From NCBI GenBank assembly GCA_964424105.1, contig CAYRHJ010000032.1:1-64000 (forward strand): a stretch of DNA of 64,000 bases. Direction: 5' to 3'. Each line of letters begins with the position of its first letter. Within the stretch, counting starts at the first letter, position 1. Position numbers and translations under genes: made by a program. Positions 35,641-44,872 of this stretch are shown in pieces. The DNA is from CAYRHJ01 sp964424105 (GTDB lineage Bacteria; Planctomycetota; Phycisphaerae; UBA1845). A model generated the notes under the pieces. That model saw nothing but the letters and a program-made list of their open reading frames with translations, ran no database searches and was not told the origin of the DNA.

Positions 35641-36894
35641 TCAGTTGTGCTCCGCCTCGTCCGGCCAATCCCGCGGGCCTACGCTGATCAAAAGCCCGTC
35701 GCCGTCGATGGGAAACCGTTGAAACAGCTCGGCGATGGAATCCTGCGAAACCGCATCGACCTCCGCCAGCCGCTGCTCGACGGTGCGCGGTGCGTCGCGA
35801 TAGTCCACGTCGTCCATGATTTGCGACAGGCGGTAATAGGGCGATTCCCCCTCGACGGCCAACGCCGTTCGCCGCTTGTTCTTAACACGTTGCACTTCTT
35901 TTTCCGCAACCTTTTCGCGGCTCATAGCCCGCGCCTCGCGGCGCAACGCCTCCGTCAGCTCTTCGATTCGCTGCGGTTCATTCTGACCCGACAGAATCGT
36001 CACACCGCAATCGGCCATGTCAAATCGATAGGCCCCGGCGTGCGGGCTGATCCCTTCCTGCACGATGTTCCAGAAGAAACGAGAATTCGATCCGCCCAGA
36101 ATCGACATGGCCGCCTGCGCCGTCGCATGAAGCGGATCGGTCGCGTTCGGAGCCGGATAGGCCAGCGCGACCAGTTGCTGCGTGAATCGTGAAACGATGC
36201 GCTTGGCGGAACCGGTGCGAACCGTTGGCGGAACGCGTTGCCCATTCGACGTGGACGGCTTCCACGACCCGCATAGCTCCTCCGCGAGTTCAACCATCTC
36301 CACCGGGTCCACGTTGCCGGCGATCACCAACACCGTCCGATCGGAAGTGTAGCGGTAATTGAAATAGGCGTGCAGTTGATCACGCGTCATGGGGTTGAGC
36401 GTGCTTTCATAACCCAATATGGGCCAGGCCAACGGATGACCCGCGAACATTTTTTCAAGCAGGAAATCGAAGGCCACATGATCCAACGAGTCCTTGGCCA
36501 TGGCGATTTCTTCGAGGATGACCTTCTTTTCGGTGGTGAATTCGGCCTCGGGCAATGCGGGCCTGACCAGGTCCGCCAACAATTCGATCTGCTCGCGAAT
36601 TTGCTCCTTGGGGACCCAACCGTAATAAAAAGTTCGATCGCAGCTTGTGAAGGCGTTGTAGCGCGAACCGAGTCGATCGAAACCGATACTGATTTCCCGC
36701 CAATCGCGGTTGGCGGACCCCTTGAAACACATGTGTTCAAGGAAATGGGAAGCGCCGGCCATCTCGGGCGTCTCGTCACGGGATCCCGTCCGGGCGAGGA
36801 ATCCTGCCGCGGCGGAAGACACGTCCGGCATCGGCTCGATCACGACCCTAAGTCCATTGGCCAGCGTATGTTGCGTGTAGGGATGGTTGGGCAT
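35641..36894 (-). CDS. M16-family zinc metalloprotease, catalytically competent
   Basis: The 417-residue protein has the inverted zinc motif HFLEH (His50, Glu53, His54) and a downstream acidic ligand in EKKVILEEIAM near residue 128, followed by the second M16 domain. It is about half the size of pitrilysin, as for PqqF/MPP-type two-chain M16 peptidases. It directly follows a paralogue lacking the active site, and the two presumably form a heterodimer that digests peptides or processes precursors. A signal peptide is not obvious. Confidence 0.9.
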   Translation of the reverse strand: MPNHPYTQHTLANGLRVVIEPMPDVSSAAAGFLARTGSRDETPEMAGASHFLEHMCFKGSANRDWREISIGFDRLGSRYNAFTSCDRTFYYGWVPKEQIREQIELLADLVRPALPEAEFTTEKKVILEEIAMAKDSLDHVAFDFLLEKMFAGHPLAWPILGYESTLNPMTRDQLHAYFNYRYTSDRTVLVIAGNVDPVEMVELAEELCGSWKPSTSNGQRVPPTVRTGSAKRIVSRFTQQLVALAYPAPNATDPLHATAQAAMSILGGSNSRFFWNIVQEGISPHAGAYRFDMADCGVTILSGQNEPQRIEELTEALRREARAMSREKVAEKEVQRVKNKRRTALAVEGESPYYRLSQIMDDVDYRDAPRTVEQRLAEVDAVSQDSIAELFQRFPIDGDGLLISVGPRDWPDEAEHN

Positions 36895-36909
36895 GGCAGG
36901 CTCGATGAA

Positions 36910-38151
36910 TTAATGGGGCGCGCCGTTCATGGCCCGAGGTCCCAGTGTTAATACGCTCAATTCCTTGCGCGGATGCTGCAACAGATAGCGTTGAATGTCG
37001 GAAACCGTCACCGACTCGATTTTAGCGATTTTTTCTTCGCGAGAAATCGGCCGGCCATAGTGGAACACGTCCTCGGCCAATTCACCGCAGCGGGACCGCG
37101 TTTGCTCGCCTTGGGTCTTGAGCTTGGCGACGATACCCGTGACGGCCCGCTCGACTTCTTCTTGTGTCAAATCCTCGCCGAGTCGGTCAACCTCGCGCAG
37201 CAACGTTGCAAAAGTCTGTTCACATCTGGCTGGGGTGGTCGACGCGCCCAGAACGATCAGGCAGGCGCCGCGAGGTGTTTCGGAGGACGCGCCAACCCAG
37301 TAGACCAGCCCCTGCTTCTCGCGAACCTCGGTGAACAGCCGGGAGCTCATGCCGCCGGACAAAACGCCCAACATCACGCGCTGTGCCGGATAATCATCGG
37401 ATGTTATCGGCACGCCCGGATAACCGATTCCGATTTGTTGCTGTTCCAGCTCCTTGTGATGATGCGTCTGGGCCGCTCGAAAATTGACCGGAAACCCGGT
37501 TCGCCCGCTCGGTTCGGCGGAGCCGAAATTGCAAAAGTGACGCTCCAACAGGTCTTCCAAATGCTGAAACTCGACGGCGCCCGCGGCTGCGACTTGCATG
37601 CGTCCAGCCTGATAATGGTCCTTCCAAAATGCCTGAAGCGCTGCCCGGTCGATCCGATCGAGCGTTTCCGGTTCACCCAGGGCATGTCGGCCCAGGGGCG
37701 ACTGGTACATTTGGGCATCCAGTATTTTGTCGGTCAGGGCGTGTGCGTCGTCCTGAAGCGCCAGGATCTCCTGGCGGGTCAGCTCGATCGCGGTCGTGAC
37801 GGATTCATCCGGGAACGTGGGTCGGCGGAGGAACTCGGTGTGCAGTTCCATCGCCCGATCGAGGTATTCGGGCAGGACCAGGCATGAAAAACCGGATGAC
37901 TCGCGACCGGTCCAGCTTCCCTGCGAGGCGCCGATGACGTCGAACGCGTCCGAAAGCGTTCGCCCGTCCATGTTCTCGGTGCCCAGGTCGATGGTTTCTT
38001 CGATCAATCGGGCCAGACCCAGATGTTGCTCGGGTTCGTGGGCAATGCCCGCCAGGATGCGGATTTCCAACGCCACCGCGCGGCGGGCGGGCAGCTCGGC
38101 ACAGGTCAACTCGATTCCACAGGGCAATAGCTTGTGCGTGACTTTTTCCAT
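36910..38151 (-). CDS. M16-family protein with degenerate zinc site
   Basis: The 413-residue protein is an M16 homologue in which the zinc motif reads RLIEE instead of HxxEH (Arg48 and Glu52 replace both histidines; Glu51 remains). The C-terminal substrate-binding signature SSRLFTEVREKQGLVYWVGA is well kept, with the Arg and Tyr of the family R/Y pair. It is therefore probably the non-catalytic partner of the adjacent M16 enzyme, like mitochondrial processing peptidase alpha. Its start lies four bases from the stop of the phosphohexomutase gene, and the two M16 genes are 15 bp apart. Confidence 0.88.
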   Translation of the reverse strand: MEKVTHKLLPCGIELTCAELPARRAVALEIRILAGIAHEPEQHLGLARLIEETIDLGTENMDGRTLSDAFDVIGASQGSWTGRESSGFSCLVLPEYLDRAMELHTEFLRRPTFPDESVTTAIELTRQEILALQDDAHALTDKILDAQMYQSPLGRHALGEPETLDRIDRAALQAFWKDHYQAGRMQVAAAGAVEFQHLEDLLERHFCNFGSAEPSGRTGFPVNFRAAQTHHHKELEQQQIGIGYPGVPITSDDYPAQRVMLGVLSGGMSSRLFTEVREKQGLVYWVGASSETPRGACLIVLGASTTPARCEQTFATLLREVDRLGEDLTQEEVERAVTGIVAKLKTQGEQTRSRCGELAEDVFHYGRPISREEKIAKIESVTVSDIQRYLLQHPRKELSVLTLGPRAMNGAPH

Positions 38152-38155
38152 ATCG

Positions 38156-39724
38156 TTAGTGGGGGACCGGCGTCCCCAGCAATGGGCCGACCTCAGCCAG
38201 CTTTTCTTTCAGTAATGCGGATGAATCCGCCTCCATGTTCAATCGCAGGAGCGGTTCCGTATTGGATTTCCGCACGTTGAACCACCAGGAATCGTATTCA
38301 ATGGTAATGCCGTCCAAGCGGTCGATGGCGGCATCGTGGTAGATGGTGGCCAGTCTGTCGATGGTCTCGTCTTTGTTGACGTTTTCATAGTTGCGTTCAC
38401 CGCTGCCGGCGTAGCGCTGTAGCGGTTGAATCAACCGGCTGAGCGGACTTTCCGATTCGGAAAGCGCGTTCAACACGTGAACCAGCGCCAGCATTCCCGA
38501 ATCGCAATAGGCATTGTCTCGAAAATAAAAGTGACCGGACAGTTCACCACCGAAAACCGCATTGGTGTCAGCCATCAGCTTTTTCATGAACGCGTGCCCC
38601 ACGCGCTGCCGCCGGGCAGTCCCACCCAATCGCTCGATTTCCTGGGCTACCACTCGACTGGACCGCAGGTCAAACACGACCGTGCTGTGCGGATGTTCAG
38701 CGAGGAAACGACCGGCCAGCAGCGCCGTCAATAGATCGCAACGAACCACGTCGGCGTTTTCATCGACGAGGACGCAACGGTCGGCGTCGCCGTCGAAGCA
38801 CACGCCCAGGTCGGCGTCGGAGCGACGAACCTCATCACGAAGTTGTTCGAGATGGGCTTCCACCAGGGGATTAGGTTCATGAACGAATTCGCCCGTCAGT
38901 TCAGGATTCAGGAAACGGATATCCAATCCCTTGACGTCGTCAAAGATGAACGGCGCCCATTTGCCAGCCATCCCGTTCGACGCGTCAACCACCAGTTTCA
39001 TCGGTTTGAGGGGCTTAAGAAACCGTCTGACGAACGCCTTGTATTCGTCATCCAGGGGCCGGCGATTGAAAGGCCCCGGTGGGCTGCCGTCGTGGGGCGA
39101 AACTTTCCGGGCCATCCGGCAGATGTCAGCCAGCCCCGTGTTTTCGCCGATTGGGATTGCGCGACGCCCGCATATTTTGAACCCATTGTATTGGGCGGGG
39201 TTGTGGCTGGCGGTGGTCTGAATCCCGCCGGCTGCTTCGAAACGGTTGACCGCGAAATATAGCTGGGGTGTGTCGATCATGCCGACGTCGATGACGGGTA
39301 CTCCGGTGGCCCGGATGCCCGACACGAGGGCTTGACACAGCGCCGGGCTGCTCTTTCGCATGTCTCGACCCACGACGATGCTCATCCGCTCCATGTGGGC
39401 GCGCTCGCCGCGGGACAACGATTCTCGCAAAAACGTAGCCGCCGCGTGACCGATGCGCCAGGCTACGGATTCGTCGAGCGGATCGGGATAGACGGCGCGT
39501 ACGTCGTAGGCTTTGAAAACCCGTTCCATTCTTTCCGCATAATCCTGGGCCGGCGTCATGACCTTGCTTGCATCCTTGCTGCGTTTAGCGATCTCGTCGT
39601 CGTTGAAGACGCATCCTCGACAGTATGGATAATTGACCCGGCGTCGCCCGTTGCACACCGCATCGGATATCTTCACTTCGACCTGATCCGGGCAATACCT
39701 GTAATATTCCGCTATCGATTGCAC
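38156..39724 (-). CDS. Phosphohexomutase (PMM/PGM) with Cys-rich N-terminal extension
   Basis: The enzyme interconverts hexose 6- and 1-phosphates. Family motifs: GRDMRKSSP, the catalytic phosphoserine loop TTASHNPAQYNGFK, metal-binding DGDADRC, GGELSGHFYF and the phosphate-binding RKSNTEPLLRL. A conservative start at the ATG 39559 gives 467 residues, the usual size. The frame stays open upstream, and from the GTG 39724 it adds about 55 residues containing Cys11, Cys24, Cys35 and Cys38, the last two in PYCRGC; this looks like a small zinc ribbon. I place the start there tentatively. It begins an operon with the two M16 genes. Confidence 0.85.
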   Translation of the reverse strand: MQSIAEYYRYCPDQVEVKISDAVCNGRRRVNYPYCRGCVFNDDEIAKRSKDASKVMTPAQDYAERMERVFKAYDVRAVYPDPLDESVAWRIGHAAATFLRESLSRGERAHMERMSIVVGRDMRKSSPALCQALVSGIRATGVPVIDVGMIDTPQLYFAVNRFEAAGGIQTTASHNPAQYNGFKICGRRAIPIGENTGLADICRMARKVSPHDGSPPGPFNRRPLDDEYKAFVRRFLKPLKPMKLVVDASNGMAGKWAPFIFDDVKGLDIRFLNPELTGEFVHEPNPLVEAHLEQLRDEVRRSDADLGVCFDGDADRCVLVDENADVVRCDLLTALLAGRFLAEHPHSTVVFDLRSSRVVAQEIERLGGTARRQRVGHAFMKKLMADTNAVFGGELSGHFYFRDNAYCDSGMLALVHVLNALSESESPLSRLIQPLQRYAGSGERNYENVNKDETIDRLATIYHDAAIDRLDGITIEYDSWWFNVRKSNTEPLLRLNMEADSSALLKEKLAEVGPLLGTPVPH

Positions 39725-39754
39725 GCCCGCTCGCCGTTGGCCCGACAAATTCAA

Positions 39755-40337
39755 TTTCTACGAAGGCGAGCCATACTAACCGATACACGACCAGCTCACT
39801 AGACCGCCGGCCGACTATCCCTGGTGCTCCGATGCAGTTGAATCTGCGGGCGCCTGCATGCCTCGTCGCGGCCTGCATTTGTGCGAAATCGACCTGTACC
39901 CCTCGTCGGACAAATGACAAGCTCCGGCCAGGCATACGCTACCCATTTCGCCTATTCCTCGCCTGCACCTGCGTCTGCTGCACCTGCGTTTCCGGCGTCT
40001 TGTGCGCAAATATTTCATCGTCATCGGCGAACGTTGAAGATTGGGCCAATGCTGAACGTATGTGCGGGCGCCGGGCGCCGGGCGTTGTGCGAACGGGCGT
40101 TCGTCTGGCGTGCGGGCTAACGGGCGAGCGTCTGGCGTGCGAGCGGGCGTCGTGCGAACGTGCGTGCGAACGCCAATCGTGCAGGCGAGGGGGCGTATGA
40201 TTTTGTCGGCGGGGGAGATGCCGTCAACAGCCTCGTTGACGCCCCCCATGAAATCGCCTTACAGTACGCGGCGCGTGGTTTCGTAGCGGTCGTAGCGCGG
40301 CGGCTATTTCATCTTCATCTTTTCAGGATTGGAATTC
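39755..40337 (+). other. Low-complexity GC-rich spacer
   Basis: I see no convincing gene in this 583-bp spacer. It contains CACCTGCG-type repeats around 39962-39995 and a tract of GCGTGCGAACG/GGGCG variants at about 40055-40190. Overlapping frames on both strands have repetitive Arg/Ala/Cys content and are artefacts. Confidence 0.4.
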
Positions 40338-42041
40338 ATGAGACCTTGGCAGGCTGGGTTTCAAATGCGACTCGATCGTCGCCGTCGCGTGTGTGGATAT
40401 TCGGTTTGGGGCTGCGTGCTGGGCGTGGGGTGTGCGGCTTGGGGTCAAGTCGATCGCATCAGTCGTTTGGAAAAGCGACCGGCGGAGGTTGATCCGATTG
40501 GCTGGCATACGTCTGACCCCGAGCAGGCCATTCAATTCATCGAGGGGGAATTGCCCGCTCTCACCAACACCGCCGACGAGAAGTTCGCGACCAGTCTGCT
40601 CGCCCGGCTGCGGTCCATCCAGCGCCCCGACGTGGTTCGCCTGACATTGGAAGACGCGGTTCACCGGGCGCTGGCCAACAGCCACAACATTCGCGTGCAA
40701 AGCTATTCCCCGGCCATCGGCACCACGAACGTCGTCGAGGCGGAAGCGGCGTTCGATGCCGCCTACTTCATGAACATGACCAAGAACGTCCAGGACGTGC
40801 CCACTGCGACGCAGTTGGCCGGCTCGAAGGTTGACGTTTTCGCGCTCACCGGTGGGATCCGCAAGACCTTGCCGAACGGCATGCAGGTGTCGACCAGTTT
40901 GGATATTCAGCGGCGATCCAGTGACAACCAGTTTCAGTTCATCAATCCCGTCTACACCAGCGCCTTTGTGGCTGATTTTACCCAACCGCTGTTGCGGAAC
41001 AGCGGTTTGGATTTCAATCGTTCGCGTATCGAGATCGCCAACAATGATCGCAAGATCAGCGAGGAGACGTTTCGGCGGCAGGTCCGCGACTCGATTTTCA
41101 CCGTGGAGCAGTTCTATTGGCAGTTGGTGGCTGCACGACGCGAATTGACCATTCGAGCTAGACTGCTCAGCGAGTTCGAAAAGATTTTCGACTTCCTGTG
41201 GCAGAGGCGGGATTTTGACACCTATCAGATTCAGTTATCCCAGACGCGGGCCAACCTCGAACAATCGCGGGCCGATTTCATTCGCATTGCCAACGAAGTG
41301 TACGACTCGGAGGACCGGCTGACGGCCGCCATCAATGATCCGGCGTTGAATCTGGCGGATGATATCGAGATCGTCCCCGCCGATTTTCCCGCTTTGCTGC
41401 CGTTGTCGCTTGATCCGCTGGCCGAAGCGCAGATCGCGCTGGATCGGCGAAGTGAGATCAACGAAGCTCGGCTGCAAATTGACAACGCCTACGTTTCGGT
41501 GGGGGCCGCCAAGAACCAGGCCTTGCCGCGCTTGGACCTGACCTTTCGTTACACGGTGGACGGTCTGGGCGTCAGCGGCGACGACGCCTTCGATCAGCTT
41601 TCCCAGTCGGATTTCATGCAGTACTTGGTGGTGCTCGATTTCGAGGTGCCCATCGGCAACCGTGCTCGCGAAGCCGCCCTGCGAAGAGCCCGCCTGCAAC
41701 ACGCCCAACTGATTGCGGCGCTCAAGGCCCGGATCGAGTCCGTCATTCTGGAAGTCAATGTGGCCGTTCGGGCCATCCGCACCGCTTTTGAGGTGATCGA
41801 GCCGAACCTGAAAGCGGCGGAGGCCAATGAGGATGAAGTGGCTTCAGTCATCGCTCGCGCCGAACGAAAAGATTTCTTGACCCTGAATCAAGAACTCGGT
41901 GCTCGTAACTCGCTTGCTGGCACTCGGAGTCAACTGTTGCAGGCGTTGGTTCGTTACCATATGGCCATTATCGAGTTGGAGCGAGCCAAGGGTACACTGC
42001 TCGAATATAATAACATCGCTTTTGCGGCAGAAACCCCATGA
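40338..42041 (+). CDS. TolC-family outer-membrane efflux protein
   Basis: The 567-residue protein has a signal-like N terminus (GCVLGVGCAAWGQ), then about 70 residues of unassigned sequence, then two TolC-type repeats: LTLEDAVHRALANSHNIRVQ ... GLDFNRSRIEIANNDRKI and the C-terminal half with PLSLDPLAEAQIALDRRSEI ... EVPIGNRAREAALRRARLQH. The long heptad-rich helices are typical of the periplasmic tunnel. It likely exports small molecules or proteins with an inner-membrane pump not encoded nearby. AGGA lies nine bases before the ATG. Confidence 0.86.
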   Translation: MRPWQAGFQMRLDRRRRVCGYSVWGCVLGVGCAAWGQVDRISRLEKRPAEVDPIGWHTSDPEQAIQFIEGELPALTNTADEKFATSLLARLRSIQRPDVVRLTLEDAVHRALANSHNIRVQSYSPAIGTTNVVEAEAAFDAAYFMNMTKNVQDVPTATQLAGSKVDVFALTGGIRKTLPNGMQVSTSLDIQRRSSDNQFQFINPVYTSAFVADFTQPLLRNSGLDFNRSRIEIANNDRKISEETFRRQVRDSIFTVEQFYWQLVAARRELTIRARLLSEFEKIFDFLWQRRDFDTYQIQLSQTRANLEQSRADFIRIANEVYDSEDRLTAAINDPALNLADDIEIVPADFPALLPLSLDPLAEAQIALDRRSEINEARLQIDNAYVSVGAAKNQALPRLDLTFRYTVDGLGVSGDDAFDQLSQSDFMQYLVVLDFEVPIGNRAREAALRRARLQHAQLIAALKARIESVILEVNVAVRAIRTAFEVIEPNLKAAEANEDEVASVIARAERKDFLTLNQELGARNSLAGTRSQLLQALVRYHMAIIELERAKGTLLEYNNIAFAAETP

Positions 42042-42222
42042 CCGTTGGGGGTGAATGGTGACCTGTCGCCTGCCAACGGAACGCGGTCTTTCAGCCCGAT
42101 CGAATCTCCGGCGACCCGATCCGAGTCGCGAATTGACACCAGCGAGCGGCAGGGCTAGCTTGATCGCGATGCCCGTACCCCAGGCCGGGCTTTCTGGGAT
42201 CTCGCCGGAAGGATCGTGCAAA

Positions 42223-43479
42223 ATGATGAAACAAATATGGATTTACCATCTTGTTTCGGCGCTCGTCATGGTTTCGTTGGTGCAAGGTCAGACGCCAAAC
42301 GCCGCACCGGGCGAAACCAGTCCGATTTATTATGGAGTCATCACGGGCCAAGAGGTCAACATTCGAAGCGGCCCCAGCACGAATTACTATGAAGTGGCGA
42401 AGTTGCGGTCGGGGGAGCGGGTGACGGTGTGGGGCGTGGCGGACGAGTGGTGTTCCATTTCACCGCCGCCGGCCTGTTTCAGCGTGGTTCATAAGAATTT
42501 CGTCGATGTTGATCAGATGGGGCGAACGGGCGTGGTCAATGCGGATGCCGTCATGGTGCGGGCGGGCTCCGCGCTCAAGCCGGACCTGTATGCCAAGCAG
42601 CTCAAATTGGATCGCGGCGCTGCCGTTACGGTTTTGGGTGACCATAATGATGACTATTGGCGGATCAAGCCGCCATCCGAAGCCCGTGTTTACGTTCACC
42701 AGGATTACGTCCAGCGGGTGACGCAGCCCACGGCCGAATCAGGTGCGGCGACATTTACGGGGGACGACGTTTCCGGGCCATCGTCAGTAGCGACGTCGAT
42801 GGACGATTCCACGCAGCAAGACGGCGCGACCCCGGATGGCGATGTTTCGCCTTCGCCGCTTCAGCCGGGTAAATTCCGCAACGACATCGCTGAACTCGAT
42901 GCGCTCGTCGATACCGAATATCAAAAACCCCTGATGCAGCGCGACTATGCCCCGTTGATCGAGCGATTCACCGCCCTTGCGGAGCAGGACGTCGATCCCT
43001 ACGCCGCTGCCTATGCGAACGCTCGGCTGGGACAATTGCGATTGGCTGATTCGTCTATAGAAGCGGTCCAGTCCGCTCGGTCGTTGATGGAGGATGTTTC
43101 GCAAGAGCGAATGTCTGCGCTGCGGACGCGCGACAACATGGTGCCGCCCGTTCGAGAGATCGGCGGCGGATTTGATGCGGTGGGAGAGCTGCGGCCCAGT
43201 GTATTGTTTTCGGGACCGTTCGGGCCCCAGCGCTATCGCCTGCTGGATACCAGTGGGCCATATCCGCGGACCGTCGCCTACGTGGAAATCCCGGCAGACG
43301 CCGCGATCGACGTGGCGGACTATCTGGGGACCACCGTCGGTGTGCGGGCACGGTCGCGGCGGCTGATGTCCGAAGCCGTGGACCCCGTGGAACTGATCGT
43401 GGCCTCGGAATTGGTTCGCCTGGATTCGGCGGCCAGTTCCAGGCAAGTCGATTCACGTATCCCGTCACCGGGCCAATGA
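42223..43479 (+). CDS. Secreted SH3-domain protein
   Basis: The 418-residue product starts with a signal peptide (IWIYHLVSALVMVSLVQG). It then has two bacterial SH3-type domains: the first around VITGQEVNIRSGPSTNYYEVAKLRSGERVTVWG, the second around GVVNADAVMVRAGSALKPDLYAKQLKLDRGAAVTVLG. An acidic linker and a helical region of about 200 residues with no recognised family follow. SH3b domains often bind peptidoglycan. The ATG 42223 follows GGAAGGA; the longer frame is unlikely. Confidence 0.8.
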   Translation: MMKQIWIYHLVSALVMVSLVQGQTPNAAPGETSPIYYGVITGQEVNIRSGPSTNYYEVAKLRSGERVTVWGVADEWCSISPPPACFSVVHKNFVDVDQMGRTGVVNADAVMVRAGSALKPDLYAKQLKLDRGAAVTVLGDHNDDYWRIKPPSEARVYVHQDYVQRVTQPTAESGAATFTGDDVSGPSSVATSMDDSTQQDGATPDGDVSPSPLQPGKFRNDIAELDALVDTEYQKPLMQRDYAPLIERFTALAEQDVDPYAAAYANARLGQLRLADSSIEAVQSARSLMEDVSQERMSALRTRDNMVPPVREIGGGFDAVGELRPSVLFSGPFGPQRYRLLDTSGPYPRTVAYVEIPADAAIDVADYLGTTVGVRARSRRLMSEAVDPVELIVASELVRLDSAASSRQVDSRIPSPGQ

Positions 43480-43508
43480 CCAACGTTTGTGAAAAAGGAA
43501 GCGAGGAG

Positions 43509-43700
43509 ATGAATCGTATGGGTAAATCCTGGACAGGCCGATGGGGATGGGGTTCAACCGCCGGAATGGTGGTGCTATTTCAGGCGGGCGGTTGCGCGCT
43601 GGACCCGGCGAGTTTGTTCGTCCTGTTCGCCGACACCTTTTTGACACTGGTGGTGAACAGCTTTGTATCCCAAATCTTCGGCGTGGGATTTGGTATTTGA
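43509..43700 (+). CDS. Small predicted lipoprotein
   Basis: The 63-residue product has a hydrophobic stretch MVVLFQAGGC that may be a lipobox, followed by a second hydrophobic segment (LFADTFLTLVVNSFVSQIFGVGFGI). ATG 43518 is an alternative start with better spacing to GAGGAG. The gene lies 29 bp after the SH3 protein and 42 bp before gpsA on the same strand. Function is unknown. Confidence 0.55.
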   Translation: MNRMGKSWTGRWGWGSTAGMVVLFQAGGCALDPASLFVLFADTFLTLVVNSFVSQIFGVGFGI

Positions 43701-43742
43701 AAGACCGCCGTCTCGTCCGCCCCTACCGCGACCGTCACGGAA

Positions 43743-44744
43743 ATGAGAACTGATCTCGATCGGGCAACGGTGATCGGGGCCGGCGCGATGGGTACGCTTT
43801 GTGCCCAGTTGTTGGCCATCCGTGGAACAGAAGTGTTTCTGTGGGGGCGCGATGCCGATCTGATCGAGCAGATATCGCAAACCGGGCGGAACCCTCGCTA
43901 TCTGCCGGGCGTCGATCTGGACGGTCGCGTCAGTCCGGAATCCGATTCCACCGTCGCACTGTCGAAAACGCAACTGATCATCAGCGCCGTTCCGTGCCAG
44001 TTCATGCGACCCCAGTGGATCGAATTGGCACGGGAACATTCCATCACCAGTCCCGTCGTCAGCGTGGCCAAGGGCATCGAAGTCCAGAATCAACACCGAC
44101 CCAGTCAAGTCCTTCGCGAAATCCTAGGCCCCGTTTCGCTGGCGGTGATGTCCGGGCCGAGCCTGGCCGGTGAAATAGCAGCCGGCCTGCCCGCCGCCGT
44201 CGTGGTGGCCAGCGAAGACGATGCACTGGCCCACATGGTCCAGAAGGCGTTTTCAAGTTCACGGTTTCGGGTGTACACCAACCGCGACGTGATCGGTGTG
44301 GAGTTGGCAGGAGCCGTCAAGAACGTCATCGCCCTGGCTGCCGGTATTGCCGACGGCCTGGAGATGGGAAACAACGCCAAAGCCGGTCTGGTCACTCGCG
44401 GGCTTGCGGAAATGGCCAGATTGGGCGTGGCCCTGGGCGGGTCCGCGGACACGTTTCGCGGATTGGCCGGCATGGGGGATTTGATGACCACGTGCTATTC
44501 GGGATTGAGCCGCAATCACGTCGCCGGGGAAAAAATCGGGCGGGGAATGAACCTGGAGGACGTGGTTCAGACCTCCGCGGGCGTCATTGAAGGCATCCAG
44601 ACGACCAAGAGTGTTTTGCAAATGGCCCGGCAGCATGAAATCGAGATGCCGATCACGCAGGGCGTGCACGCCGTTCTTTTTGAAGGACGGAAACCGCAGG
44701 AGGCCATCGACGAGCTGATGACCAGACGCCTGAAGGCAGAATGA
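43743..44744 (+). CDS. gpsA: Glycerol-3-phosphate dehydrogenase [NAD(P)+]
   Basis: The 333-residue enzyme reduces dihydroxyacetone phosphate to sn-glycerol 3-phosphate for phospholipid synthesis. It shows the NAD(P)-binding VIGAGAMGTLCAQLLA, the GpsA block SVAKGIE, VMSGPSLAGEIAAGLPAAVVVAS, the catalytic Lys region LAGAVKNVIALAAGIADGLEMGNNAKAGLVTRGLAEM and GMGDLMTTC. Length and order fit the family. It starts right after the small lipoprotein gene. Confidence 0.95.
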   Translation: MRTDLDRATVIGAGAMGTLCAQLLAIRGTEVFLWGRDADLIEQISQTGRNPRYLPGVDLDGRVSPESDSTVALSKTQLIISAVPCQFMRPQWIELAREHSITSPVVSVAKGIEVQNQHRPSQVLREILGPVSLAVMSGPSLAGEIAAGLPAAVVVASEDDALAHMVQKAFSSSRFRVYTNRDVIGVELAGAVKNVIALAAGIADGLEMGNNAKAGLVTRGLAEMARLGVALGGSADTFRGLAGMGDLMTTCYSGLSRNHVAGEKIGRGMNLEDVVQTSAGVIEGIQTTKSVLQMARQHEIEMPITQGVHAVLFEGRKPQEAIDELMTRRLKAE

Positions 44745-44872
44745 ACCCCGGTTTCCGATGAATCGTTCGTTGTGATTCGACGGTCAAGCATCGCGCGGAC
44801 GGTCGTGCGCGGCCCGCCGGGCTGTGCATCGCTCCGATCGTCTCAATACGCGATATTCAAGGGGACGGAACG

